From: Glebionis coronaria
Lineage: Eukaryota > Streptophyta > Magnoliopsida > Asterales > Asteraceae
Reading direction: 5' to 3'
NCBI GenBank assembly: GCA_025667525.1
Contig: CM046874.1
Span: 281,342,880-281,406,879, forward strand
DNA length: 64,000 bases
Numbering within the stretch: position 1 is the stretch's first letter; each line of letters starts with the position of its first letter. The notes under the pieces were generated by a model. The model worked only from the letters and a program-made list of their open reading frames with translations, searched no databases and was not told the DNA's origin. Below are positions 36,818 through 48,208 of this stretch, piece by piece. Made by a program: the position numbers and the translations under genes.

Positions 36818-37632
36818 ACACCTAGGTTACCCTTATACGTCCGATTGGGCAGTAATGAAGGCTTTTGTTATTACGGGTGGACAGAAAAGAACGCAAATAG
36901 ATCTTTATCCGGGTAGCACTATTCATCCGATCGAGCAGTAAAAGAGACCGCTGCTATGGATGGATAGTAAGCAATGCAAAGAGATCTTTATCCGGATCGC
37001 ACTATACATCCGATTGAGCAGTAAAGGAGACTGCTGCTATGGATGGATAGCGGGAAATGCAAAGAGGTCTTTATCCGGATCGCACTATACATCCGATTGA
37101 GCAGTAAAGGAGACTGCTGCTATGGATGGATAGCAGGAAATGCAAAGATATCTTTATCCGGATCGCACTATACATCCGATTGAGCAGTAAAGGAGACTGC
37201 TGCTATGGATGGATAGCAGGAAATGCAAAGAGATCTTTATCCGGATCGCACTATACATCCGATTGAGCAGTAAAGGAGACTGCTGCTATGGATGGATAGC
37301 AGGAAATGCAAAGAGATCTTTATTCAGATCGCACTATACATCTGATTGAGCAGTAAAGGAGACTGCTGCTATAGATGGATAGTAGGAAATGCAAAGAGAT
37401 CTTTATCTGGATCGCACTATACATCCGATTGAGCAGTAAAGGAGACTGCTGCTATGGATGGATAGCAGGAAATGCAAAGAGATCTTTATCCGAATCGCAC
37501 TATACATCCGATTGAGCAGTAAAGGAGACTGCTGCTATGGATGGATAGCAGGAAATGCAAAGAGATCTTTATCCGGATCGCACTATACATCCGATTGAGC
37601 AGTAAAGGAGACTGCTGCTATGGATGGATAGG
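36818..37632. repeat. 83-bp minisatellite, about 10 units
   Basis: ATCTTTATCC anchors occur at 36901, 36984, 37067, 37150, 37233, 37316, 37399, 37482 and 37565, exactly 83 bp apart. Each full unit contains an AGCAGT/ACTGCT inverted repeat. A diverged first unit covers about 36818-36900. Units are only a few percent different, so amplification is recent or homogenised. The array lies between the protease remnant and the 3' LTR of E4. Confidence 0.95.
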
Positions 37633-38344
37633 TGCGGGCCTCTCAACGGGGGTCGTAGCTATACCCTTCCAGGATCTAGGAGAGGACCAATGGTGTTGTG
37701 GAAATGGTTAGGAGGGCAAATCCACTACAGATGGTTTCTGGTATGAGGAGGACACGCCAGCAAGTTTTATATGCTGGGGACGCTGGGGATGTACTATATC
37801 TGCATTCTTTTCATGGGTGAGACATAGGTTATATCTCCACACCCGATGATGAAAATTGGGGGTTGAAGGTAAAATAGAATAAAATATTTCAACTATAACC
37901 CCCCCTATGTCAACAGATTTATGAAAAGACTTACAATTATACCTCAAGCTTGTGGGATACAAACATTAGTTAATAGTAAAGTTTCTACCCAACAGAGAGG
38001 TTAAGATTATTGTTGATGGCGATTAGGTAGGAAGTTGCAAAGAATCTGCTTCATTTGCCGCGGGGCTGAGCGAGAGGGGCGCAGAAAAGAAGTACCTTAA
38101 ATGGTGGAAATAAAAGAAGATACCAAGAATAAAGAAGTACGCGCCTTGCGGGGTGCCGCAACAAGGGTCATGCATTCACTATTATTGGTTCAAAATTTTG
38201 CACAAATTTTGACTTCTAAATAGAGGAAATTACACCTCCCAGAGTCTGGTGAATGATGGTATTGTCGAACTAATTGGACCCGAAGAGAAAAAGGTATGTC
38301 CAAAAACATGGGACATTCAACACCTCTTTACGAGAGATGTCGAA
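37633..38344 (-). other. E4 internal sequence without recognisable gene
   Basis: 700 bp that is less A/T-rich than its surroundings. An 84-codon open frame at 37708-37962 on the minus strand has no recognisable motif. This is where RT-RNase H-integrase would be expected in an intact chromovirus; I find none of their motifs. Confidence 0.5.
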
Positions 38345-38615
38345 CACAGCCCTACAAAGTACACCCATTGTGAGTTGGATGTGCCTTTCAGGTTTAGGGT
38401 TGCCTAAGTGGCAGACATAACCCTACAAAATACACCATTGTGAGTTGGATGTGTCTTTCAGGTTTAGGGTTGCCTAAAGTGGCGGATATAACCCTACAAA
38501 ATACACCCATTGTGAGTTGGATGTGTCCTTCAGGTTTAGGGTTGCCTAAAGTGGCGGATATAACCCTACAAAATACACCCATTGTGAGTTAGATGTGTCT
38601 TTCAGGTTTAGGCAG
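38345..38615. repeat. 72-bp minisatellite, nearly 4 units
   Basis: TGAGTTGGAT-type anchors at 38371, 38441, 38513 and 38585 give spacings of 70, 72 and 72 bp. Each unit holds CCCTACAAA and GGTTTAGGGTTGCCTAA. Its open reading on the minus strand is a consequence of the repeat and is not called as a gene. Confidence 0.9.
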
Positions 38616-38627
38616 GGGAGAAACAGG

Positions 38628-40336
38628 TTAGGGAAATGAGGCATCCCCGGACCAAGTACTCCATGGCTTGTTGATGCTAGAAATGACACTAAATCTAGTG
38701 TTGACTATATCGGGGTTACAGTCCCTTAGTATAATCAAGGTTTCATCTCCCCAAGGTACACGAACCAATTTTTGATCATATAGGATAACTGCATGATACT
38801 TGCTAGTCAATCATGCTAATGATGACATCAAAGCTATCAAGACTTACTAGGATCTGATTGATGTAAAACGGGTGATTGGAAGGTTTTAAGGAACAACCTC
38901 GAATGATGGTGTTAACCATCATAACTTTTTCGTCGCAAATCCTACAGCATAATAGGGATCTAGAACTAATGGAGTGATTTTCAATACCTTACTATATTTA
39001 GTAAATATAATGCTTTGGTCTGCCCATGTGTCAAACAAGACAGATGCATATCATTGATTTAGTAAGAACGTACCAGGGGAGACGTTGGAGTTTGGATTAG
39101 CTTGGGCATTGTCGGCCATGTACATTTGTGAAGAAGTTCCCTTGTCATTCTTCTGGTTGGCCAACTTGGGACAGTCAGGTCTCACATGCCCAGGGGTTCC
39201 ATACTCGTAACATACCACAGCTTTCTTTGGTCCACTACTGCCTCCACCTGTGGGATTTCGGTTTCCCTGTTGCCCACTTCCACTCCCACGCGCATTGGAC
39301 TTGCCCTTGTTGCTGTTTCCGGGATTGGTATTGGGTCGACCCGGGGTAGCAACATTTGTTTGAAAATCACGAACAAAATGGCCTTGTTGGCCGCACTTGT
39401 AGCATCCTTGGCATTGTCCTCCAGCAACATGGTGATAGTTGCATTTTGAGCACTTAGGCTTGGTCCCTGAGTAGTTCTTGGTGCGGGTTGTGGGAGTAGT
39501 GTCATCAGCTTGCCCAACGTTTTGCTTTTGGAAGGCTGTTGGTGCTTGCTACGAGAGCTTTCATCGGATTTTCTCTTGTTGTCCGTTTTCCTCTCGGACA
39601 GATTGCGGGCTCGCTTGTTGATCAGCTCAGTCACAAATTCCATAGCACCTTCAACGGTAGTGGGTCGTGAAGCTAGCACACTGTCATGGATGTTGTCAGG
39701 GAGTCCGCTAACATACTTCTCAATCTTGTCACTCCTTAAAGGGAACATTCTGGTGCACATCAAGCTTAACTCTTGAAATCTTTGGTTGTACCAAAGGATA
39801 TCATTGTTCTTACACTTTAGATCCCACAGTTCGACTTCCAACTTCTTCATTTCTCCTCTGGGACAGTATATCTCAGTCATTCTCTCCTTGAGGTTAACCC
39901 AAGTGAGAGTATAGGAAGTGTCATGTCCAAGGGTGGCGACCACAGAGTTCCACCAGGTTAGGGCGCTCTCAAGTAGGGTGCATGTAGCAAACTTAACTAT
40001 GTTCTCGTCAGCACAACCGCTGATGCGGAAAACTGTCTCTAGTCTTTCAAACTACTGCATCAATTCAACAAATCTTTCTTTCCCTCGGTAGTATGAGGGT
40101 TTGCATTTTAAGAAGTCGGGGTAAGAGCAACCCCTGTTGGTGTTGTTTCTGTGTGCATCAATGTTTGGATCATTGTTTGCATTCGGGTCAGCTCCTCTGG
40201 CTGCCATGGCTGTTGTGATGCCTTCACTTATCATTCCCGAAGTTGTGCGGCAGTGACATTTCGAGTAGCTTCTGGGGTCCAGCATTATCAACATTGGAAG
40301 TGGTTGCATTATTGGGATTTGATCTCGTAATCACCA
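38628..40336 (-). pseudogene. E4 gag and protease remnant (chromovirus, Tekay/Del-like)
   Basis: The ATG at 40336 (MVITRSN) begins Gag. A frameshift near 40240 leads to the frame with YPDFLKCKPSYYRGKE; a TAG near 40050 falls where a Trp is usual. Then come LESALTWWN, LTWVNLKERMTEIYCPRGE and KIEKYVSGLP, the typical chromovirus Gag landmarks. A frameshift near 39520 separates this from two zinc-knuckle-like motifs. In one the last Cys is Phe (CYKCGQQGHFVRDF); in the other the second Cys is Tyr (CYEYGTPGHVRPDC). Protease follows around 39060 with FDTWAD, so the catalytic DTG reads DTW, after an in-frame TGA. A later piece, 38628-38810 (SKYHAVILYDQKLVRVPWGDE), is the end of the protease region. 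No RT follows. Clearly inactive. Confidence 0.85.
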
Positions 40337-40687
40337 TTTGTCTATAATCATATACAAAATGAGATTACTAGTTCAAACGTTAGTACAGTTTTTATATTAT
40401 TTGCCCGGGAAAAATTCATGCACTGATTTCATAACAAATTTGGATAACCTGTCAAGATCTCATAATATAATACATTGCACAGCAAATAAAATAAAGAAAG
40501 TGATTATATGTTATTTCCATAAGAAATTTAACATTCATCTAGCATAACAAAATCTAAGTCATAGGCCGGTCCAGCCTTGTCCAAGGTAATGATACACACA
40601 CTCTTTAAAACATTACATCCCAGAGTTACATGTCCAAAAGAAAAGAAAAGATAAAGTACGGGATTACATCACTAAAAGCTGAAAAGA
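40337..40687 (-). other. E4 spacer between upstream ORF and gag; possible intron
   Basis: A/T-rich, no coding content. It ends in TGATTATAG just before the Gag start context on the minus strand, which resembles a 3' splice site. Whether the upstream coiled-coil frame is spliced to Gag is speculation. Confidence 0.35.
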
Positions 40688-41060
40688 TTACTCCTGAGCA
40701 AAAAGAGCAGCATCGGTCTGATGCTGCAGACCCTCCATGACCTGAATGCGCTGGTGGAGACGGTAGTTCTCCTCCAATAACCACTTCAATGCCTCGTCCG
40801 TCCTAGCCTGGATGCCTTTAGCGGTTTGGGATTCTCCTCTTATAGTTCGAAAGAGAGAGTCGATACGATCGTAGATGACGGCGTGGCTTTGTTGACTGAC
40901 TGTCAACTGGCTGCGGAGGTCCGATATCTCCCGCTCCTGGCGTGCGGCCAGTGCGGCGATCTGGGCCTGGACGGAATCCACACGCCTGCCCCAGAGCCTT
41001 CTCCGGTCTCATACGTGGAGACGGGTACGGACCCGGAAAAATAGACCGATGATAAATATG
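40688..41060 (-). pseudogene. E4 upstream ORF, C-terminal part (coiled coil), split by E5
   Basis: A frame ending at 40688 encodes a helical, heptad-like protein (QAQIAALAARQEREISDLRSQ ... ALKWLLEENYRLHQRIQVME), very likely a coiled coil. A frameshift near 40980 joins it to a Ser/Val-rich stretch read up to the E5 boundary; the matching upstream part is 62368-62601 on the other side of E5. No known domain is recognised. It sits where some chromovirus-like elements have an N-terminal Gag extension. Confidence 0.6.
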
Positions 41061-41064
41061 GAGG
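41060..41064. repeat. Target-site duplication GGAGG, left copy (E5 into E4)
   Basis: Precedes the first TG of the E5 3' LTR; repeated at 62363-62367 after the last CA of its 5' LTR. Confidence 0.93.
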
Positions 41065-41400
41065 TGAATTACTAGATTTTAGTTATAAAAATGTTCGTTG
41101 AAATCGGTCTAATCGAATTGATCCTGGTTAACTATGCGACTCAGTTGTTCTTTGGTGGAAACAAATAGTTGTGTCGTTGTAGTAAAATTAAAATGCAAAA
41201 CTTTAAATAAATGACGGTTAATTAAATCTAAACTAGTTAAAACTTAAACTGTGTAATATTAAAAATTTTAAAAGTTAAATTAATTAAATGACTTAAAGTT
41301 AAAGCGTGACGAAAATTAAATTTGACTAAGTATTAAAAATGTAACTTAAAAATAAAACAAAGCAAAAATATAATTCTAAACCCCAAACCATCTTAATCCA

Positions 41401-41757
41401 GATCGGAATGCTGTCACCAATACCATCGGAATCCAGATCAGAATATAGGTACGAATTCTATCGGAATGTGAACAGTCAGAATGATTGAAACGGAATCTGT
41501 CGGAATAACACTTCGCCTATCGGAATGTTGAACAATCCTATCGGAATCTTAGATCGGAATGTCAGATCGGAATCACCTGTCGGAATGCAAAACCATCGGA
41601 ATATGGCTAGTGAAATTTGGGCAGCACTTCCTCTCAATGTAGCCTTAAGAGCCGTCGCAATCCCGATCGCAATGAGCGATCGGAATCTTGATCGGAATAA
41701 GGGGAAAGAACCTATCGGAATGCTGATCGCAATCCTTCTGTCGGAATGCAAAACCCT
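41401..41757. repeat. TCGGAAT motif cluster, 14 exact copies (E5 3' LTR)
   Basis: Within about 360 bp I count 14 exact TCGGAAT and about 8 one-mismatch forms, mostly TCGCAAT, extending to about 41800. Spacing is irregular (about 11-60 bp). On the transcript strand the motif is ATTCCGA, several hundred nt downstream of the TATA box. Not seen in the other five elements. Confidence 0.9.
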
Positions 41758-42691
41758 CAACCGATTGTCACGATTGGAATGAGGTGGTTTAGCTGTCGCA
41801 ATGTGTGAACTCTCCTTTCCGATGAAAGATGTATTCGTAATAAGCAAGAACCAAATAAGCTAATTCTAATAAGCAGTAACAAATACTAAAATGAAAGGAA
41901 AGCAAGACGAGACAATAAGCTAAAAAGTTAAAACCTTTCGAAATGTAAAAGACGAAACTTAATGAAATGGATTTTACAAAGATAAAACTTTTTAAGAAAA
42001 CTTTGAAAACAATTAAGCTTAATACCAAATAAGCACATAAGATTGTCAAACTTGTGGCTTATTTCGTATGAAAACTCAAAGGGAAAAGAAAAGACAAAAC
42101 TTTCAATCGAATAAGTAAAGTGATTAAGCAAAACTTGCTTAATCCGTTTTCAAAACAAACCAAAATCAAAAGAAAGGTAGAAAGAGAATGATAAAAGAAC
42201 ACTTGATCAAAGGTAAATGAAGATTAAAGCAACCAAGTTAAAGAACACTTACTTGGAATTAAAAGTATTAAAAGTGCAAGACAATGTATTTAAAATGGAC
42301 ATGAAATTAAATGACAAGGTAATTAAAAGGTGGAAGACTAATTGTCACACTTAGCCAACAAGAAAAAATGAAATGAAATCCTAATCTATTTATAGGGGAG
42401 ATTAGGGAGGTGCTTAGGAAGCTTCCTCCCCTCTTTCTTCTTTCCTTAATTGCGTCATTAAGTCCTTAATCTTCTTAATCTTTTGACTTTAATGACTTTG
42501 TCTCGGGATTTCTTCAAACTCGTCTTGTAATTCTTCAATAAATTAGACTTGAGTTCTTCGGCTTTTAGTAAACTTCCGTCTTTTGACTTTTTCTTCGATA
42601 AATCTTCAGAATTGGTCTTGGACTTCCGTTCTTTTTGCACTCTTGATTTCTTGACTTCGTCTTTCTTCTTTTTCTTCGATAAAAGCCCGTG

Positions 42692-42696
42692 AATGC
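42692..42696. repeat. Target-site duplication AATGC, left copy (E6 into E5 LTR)
   Basis: Repeated at 56524-56528 after E6; the single unfilled copy is at 62213-62217 in the sister LTR. Confidence 0.97.
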
Positions 42697-45600
42697 TGAT
42701 GTAGGTTTTTATATACAAGTCTTAGGAAAGAAAAGTATAAATGCGGCAAGTATTAAGTTGCACGCTTTAGGAAAAACGTAAAACCGAATAAATGCGGGTT
42801 AGTTCTCGAAGGAGGTGTGTGTATTAATGTGCCAATATATATGAAATCAAGTTTGGATTAGTGACGTTTTTGGTTAAAGAGAGAAAAAGTAAAGACGAGC
42901 TACGACAACGATTAAACTACGACGTTGACGTAAAACGGTAACGTAATTACGTAAAACGTGACAAAATTAAAAATTAAACCTAAAAATTAATTAAAAAATT
43001 AAACTAAGTCTAAAATAATATAAATAAGAATAAAAATCCAACAAATATATTTTAAAACCTTTTATTAATTAAATATTCAATTTTTAATGTGAATTAAAGC
43101 CCTAAAATCAAATATAATTAAGAAAAAAGCCAAAATTTTATTTTATTGAACTAATAACTCACTTATATTATTTAAAGACTAAAAAGTATTTTTCCTAAAT
43201 TTTAAAAACTATTTTTCTATTTTTAAATCACTAAAAACTATTTTTAAACTAAAATAATCATAAAAAATAATAAAATAATGCTAAAAATAATTTGAGAATT
43301 TTGAAAATCCTAATTTATACTAAAGAACAGTAGAAAATTGAAAAAGTTTGAAAAATGTAAAATTTTTCACTAAAAGACAAAACTGAATAATATTAAACCT
43401 TAATTAAACTAAATTAAATTCTAAAAAATAATCAAAAAGTGAATCAGTGAAATAATTTTTGACTAAAAATCTTAAAATGATTTTCTAAGTAAAAGAAAAA
43501 TTTTAAATCTGAAAAATATTACTTTTTACCACTAAAAGACAAAAATCAGAAATTAAAAAGTTAATTAAAAATGCTATTTAATCTAAAAAATATCAAATGA
43601 ACAGTAACACAAAAATAAATTAAACTGAAAAATCCAAAATAAAATAAGAAAAATATAGAAACTAGTTTCAATGTCTAAAACCTATTTAAGGGCACTAAAG
43701 ACAAAAAAACGTAAGTTCTGAAAGTGACACTTGTGGACTGTTTGTCCTTTTGCTGGGCAGTGGTAACCTTTACACTACCAGTGGGAATTTAGTTCCCACT
43801 ATTAGTACAAAAAAACGTGTCTGGTGATGTTTCAGCTTAGGAAAGCTTGTTGTGATGTTTTTCTTTGGACAATATGGCACCCCTACACTCAGTGGAGTGT
43901 AGGGAGTCTAAATATGCAATAAAAACACAAGCTATCTAACAAAAATCACACCAAATGTGCCCAAATCAGTCACTGCTAAGGCTATGATGGTTTCTGGTGA
44001 ACAGTACTGATACAATATGCAATGAAATGAATTTTAAAAGCTAAGATCTTGCACACCACTTAACCAAGTAACATATAAGCCAAACATAAGCCTATCTTAA
44101 CCTATTTTCTATCAGATTCCAAGATTTGAATGTCTAGAATGCACAAGAAAACTGGCAGAAACTGGCTTATTGTTTTTAAGCTATATTATACCAATTTAGG
44201 CATGCAACTTGCTCTAAAACCTCACCAAAGTAAAAAACAAGTATTAATATATCCTAACTTACCCTAAGTGAGTCTATTGGACAAGTTTTTAACCCAAATT
44301 ATATGACCAATTTCAGTTAAAAGACCAAATCCAAACACCCCCTTATAAACAGATAACAAGATGATATTACACTAACATGCATCAAAACCTCATTCAACTT
44401 CTGAGAACTGATCTAATCAAACTTCTAACATGTAAAGCATCAAGATTAACCACAAAAATAAGACAAAACAAGCACTCCTTGAGAATCACTCATACAAAAT
44501 TTCAAAAAATTAAAAAGGGTTCAAGCACTGACCTGACTTGGCTTTTTGAGACCAAATCATCTGCTGAGGCCATCTTTTTAGCTTAAGAACTCAGATATGA
44601 GAGAGCTACTGGAGCTATTGTTTGCTGATGTAGAGAAAGGGGTGGTGGTGAGACTACTGCAGCCAAACACCACCACTAATATCTTCAAAAACAAAGACAA
44701 ATCTTCCTTGTAGACCTGCTAAGAAAAGAAGACAAGAGCAAGTTAACTGATAACAATGCAAATAAGCTATAAGGCTAGCTTATAGATTAAGCAGCTTATA
44801 GCTTATTGCTTTAAAAAAAATGAAACCTTTGAAACTGATTTTTTTCTTCAACTAAATAAAACCAAACTGAACTTTTTGAAAACTTTTGATGAAAAATTGT
44901 CAAAACAAGCAAACCAGCTTTTGAAATCCACTTTCACTTCAATCAAGAACTGGTTGCAAGATTTTGATGAACTTTTGCCTCAAATTCCAAAAACGGATTT
45001 CTTTGAAAACTTTTGAAAAAAAACTGAAAACTTTTAAAAACTTAAACCATTACTTGCAAAGTAACCTGAAACATTATACTAAAACAGTAAGAATGAGGAA
45101 CACAGCTTATGCACTTTTAATTAAAAACACTGTATATATTCATTAATAAAAAAAATAGTACATAAACTGGAACAATGAACAAGGTCACAGACGACCTTGT
45201 TATATACTACTAACTATGATGAAAACCCTAACTAGGAACTTCCAAAAACACCCCTGAAAGATTCTTGGCATATGCTTGCTAGATGCTTTAATTTGAAACT
45301 GGTTCTAGATCCTTCTTGTTGTGCCATGTGATGTAGCAGGGTGAAGCTTGATCCTAGACGTCCAATGTGTTGGGGGGATCACGCAAATGTATCTAAATCG
45401 TCCATTCAGTCCTCCTTGTCAGTTTGGTTGAAGAACTCGTGAATAACATTTGTCTTGTAGCTTTGTTGTGATGAGCTGGTGATGGGTGAGCACATGGGAT
45501 GGTTGGGTGTGGGGTACGAAGTAAAATGCCCTTATTAATTTAACCAAATCGCAAGAAACTTGATTGATTAAGTCTGGGGTTAGGATTAGGGTTTAATGGT

Positions 45601-46325
45601 GAAGAGGGTGAAGTTAGATCCATTTTGGGTGTAAATTAGGTGTTACCCGCTATTTAAATTATTAAACAATGTTTTTAAAATGTGATTAATAATAATAAAC
45701 GGCAGATTAGTGGAGGGTGAGGTGTAGGATGATGTGGCGGTTTTGGAGTAATGTGATTGGTGGATGGGTGGTGGAAGGTGACGTGTCTGGCTGTGAGTGG
45801 AGGGTGAGAGTTTATTGTCTGGGCAAAAGTAGTCCCTTCATTTCTTTCACTTCTTCAACTTGTATTAAACAGCCAAATAACTTTTCCCCTTTGTAAAAAC
45901 TTTGCTCATCTTGTCATTTTTGGCACAGCTTTTGCAAATACTTTTAACCAAGGACTAAAAATGAGATATAGTGATATTCCAAGGGTTTTTCTTGTATATT
46001 TTTTAAACTTTAGGGACCCCAAGGTAAATGATGATAGAATAGGGGTATAAAGTGACAATTCTTCAAACTTGGAGGACCAATGTTGCCAATTCTTCAAACT
46101 TCAAGGGCATTTTTGTAATTCCAAACTTGGGCCCGGTTCTTTGTGTGGCTTCGTCTCCCGTGTCCGTTTTTGCTTGATTCCTTTGATCTTTTGGTGAACT
46201 CACGATATCCGTGCCTAAAATACACAATGAACAAACACAGGCATATATTTGGGTATTTTGACGATATTTTAAGCGTTTTAAGCCCGATTTGGACGATGAG
46301 ACTATGTATAATTACAGTCTCATCA
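42697..46325 (-). repeat. E6 3' LTR
   Basis: TGATGTAGG ... TCTCATCA. Very A/T-rich between about 42960 and 43700. An ACAAGGTC/GACCTTGT hairpin lies at 45179-45200 beside a TATA-like sequence. A U3-start hairpin GATGAGACT/AGTCTCATC is at 46295-46324. Short frames of 60-100 codons in it repeat in the other LTR and look non-genic. Confidence 0.95.
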
Positions 46326-48208
46326 CTCCCCCATACTAAACCATTGTCGTGTCCCCACGTAATTCTAGAATTAAGTATCTTAGCACTTCCAAAATTCATT
46401 TTATGATGACTTTTATTGAAGACATAAATTTAAATAACTACTACATGTGTTTTAGACATAATGTATTGTTTTCATCACAATTAAGTGACTTTTGGGATCA
46501 TAGAACAAGAACACGTGAATGCTTCGTTAGAAATAATTTCGTCGTCCTCGATTTTCACCCAATTCCATGTTAAGCGTGTAACGAGATCATTTTTATTATA
46601 AGTTAGCAACACGATCACATCTCATGAGTGTTAATTACGAACCTAAACTCCCTTATTCCTACTTGGTATCTCTTATATTTTATTTTGTCTTAATGATCAC
46701 GAGGATACATCATTGACTTATGCGTGAATAGAGATTAAGTCTAAAAATAGAGTCTTAACGGTGTAACCAAAATCATTAAATTAATAATTCATCCTAATAG
46801 ACAACGATGTCAAAAAATTAAGTCAACAAGAAGGATCGATAAACACGGTTTTATAACGGTTTTGAACATGAGACTTATTACCAAGACTTTTATACGCCCC
46901 CTAACGGAAGGGCCTTATTATCATTAGTTTACCTCCATCTTTTATTCAACTTCGCCATGAAGCTTTTATTATGACTTCGGTCTTGCCTTGCCTTTTATTA
47001 TCCGCCTCATCGGTGGTTTTATTAGCCAAAGACGTATATCCTCACGCTAAAGCGAATTTTGGATCTTTAAAGCTTCGAAGATTAAGGCTTGATTCAATTT
47101 CAATTTGGGCATAAATTTTTCGGCCTTGTGAGCTTCAAATTTTTGCTTAATTTAGGTGAGCACTTGAAATCTTATTATTAGGTGAAGCTTTCGATTATTC
47201 GGGTGCCAATACTTCGAAACCGTGACGCTGGCGATACCTTAATGTTTTCCCAATTTAATTACATGGAAGCTACCAAAACAAATTAGAAACCAACAATAGT
47301 GACTAAACCGCTAAATCAATATTTATTAACAATTTATTATACAAAAGCGTGGGGAGAATAAGCTAATAATCACTACACATGAGATCGTGACGATTACGAG
47401 ACTTATAAATAACTTTATCACTTCTCGTCCTCATTTAAGAGACTTAGCCTAAAAAGTTAAGGAATCGAAGCTAAGTGCTCAACACGCACGATCGAGTAAA
47501 AAATTACTCTTATTCTCACCATCGGAAAACCTACATTCGTGTCTTAAACACTTATGAAAAACTAGAAAAAATTTAAAATTTGGCCATTTTTAGCCTTATT
47601 TTGCATAAAACGATAACAAAAAGATGAATATTGGATAGCGTGTTGACGTAAGCAAGGTGAAGTATCCACTCACCCCCCCCCCCCCCCCCCCCCCATACTA
47701 AAACTAAACATTGTCCTCAATGTTTCGAGTCTAGGGGTGTAAACACCCCCATACTAGAGACGAAGTCGAACGCTTAATCTCGAGCATGGAAAGGGTAAAA
47801 CGAATAACCTAAAAGCCGTTTATGAATTGTGCTAATAAGATAAACGTTAGAACATAAAAGGATATCATCGGATATCGGAATCTCCAAAGGCAACGATCGA
47901 AGCTCGAGTGATCCGTAAAACGAACACGAGAGGCTTCAATGATGACGATGAACCTAATAAATCACAATCACAAACAACCACGGAACAAAGGTTGGAAGAG
48001 CACAAGTCCCCTCGTTACATTAAACTAAGAAAGCGATAATATGTACAAGGATAAGCATGAGAATCCCCCACGAGGCACCTTGTTTTTATAACCGAGTCAA
48101 AAGCTCGACTCGAATCCCCATAAATGTGATCATTTAGGGATAATCTTGGTATGGTCATTTTTAGTGGTGCTTACATGATAAACAATGCCCAAAAGTACAT
48201 GGAGTACT
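46326..48208 (-). other. E6 3' noncoding region; no gene
   Basis: About 1.9 kb. The PPT-like minus-strand GTATGGGGGAGT abuts the LTR. A stretch near 46600-46730 (CCCTTATTCCTA, ATCTCTTATATTTTATT, ATGATCACGAGGAT) is shared with E5 near 56930-57040. Near 47705 an ACATTG-TCCT-CAATGT hairpin lies between the C22 run and a second CCCCCATACTA box. A CGAGTC/GACTCG hairpin is at 48093-48112. Confidence 0.7.
47673..47694 (-). repeat. Homopolymer of 22 C (G22 on the transcript strand)
   Basis: Sits exactly where E3 and E5 have CCCC to CCCCCC in their internal PPT-like box, followed by CATACTA as at the true E6 PPT. Length may be uncertain, since homopolymers are hard to sequence. Confidence 0.85.

Larger units (their letters stand above)
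41065..42696 (-). repeat. E5 3' LTR, part a, interrupted by E6
   Basis: Starts TGAATTACTAG and matches 60584 onward until AATGC at 42692-42696, where E6 begins. The 5' LTR keeps the uninterrupted site at 62213-62217. A TATA box (minus-strand CTATAAAT) is at 42388-42395. The TCGGAAT cluster is in the R/U5 side. Apparent small frames here (for example 41476-41847) are products of the repeated motif. Confidence 0.94.

Noticed and set aside
36681..37632. CRISPR-like array (regular 83-bp period)
   Set aside because: There are no distinct repeat and spacer parts; the whole 83-bp unit repeats head to tail, and this is a plant nuclear context. It is a minisatellite.
38389..38555. Interstitial telomere repeat (TTTAGGG present)
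   Set aside because: TTTAGGG occurs once per 72-bp unit and never in tandem, so it is incidental.
38394..38582. Short repeat protein on the minus strand
   Set aside because: It is a translation of the 72-bp minisatellite; no start context, domain or relative is visible.
41401..41757. Sequencing-adapter contamination, because AGATCGGAA appears
   Set aside because: The common core is TCGGAAT with variable flanks, continues differently from an adapter after GGAA, and is present in both LTRs with normal divergence.
41476..41847. Possible small proteins on both strands within the E5 LTR
   Set aside because: They overlap the TCGGAAT cluster, arise from the repeated motif, and lie in LTR sequence downstream of the promoter with no known domain.
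42960..43700. A/T-rich stretch as a matrix-attachment region or origin
   Set aside because: It is part of the E6 LTR and repeated in the other LTR; base composition alone does not support a special function.
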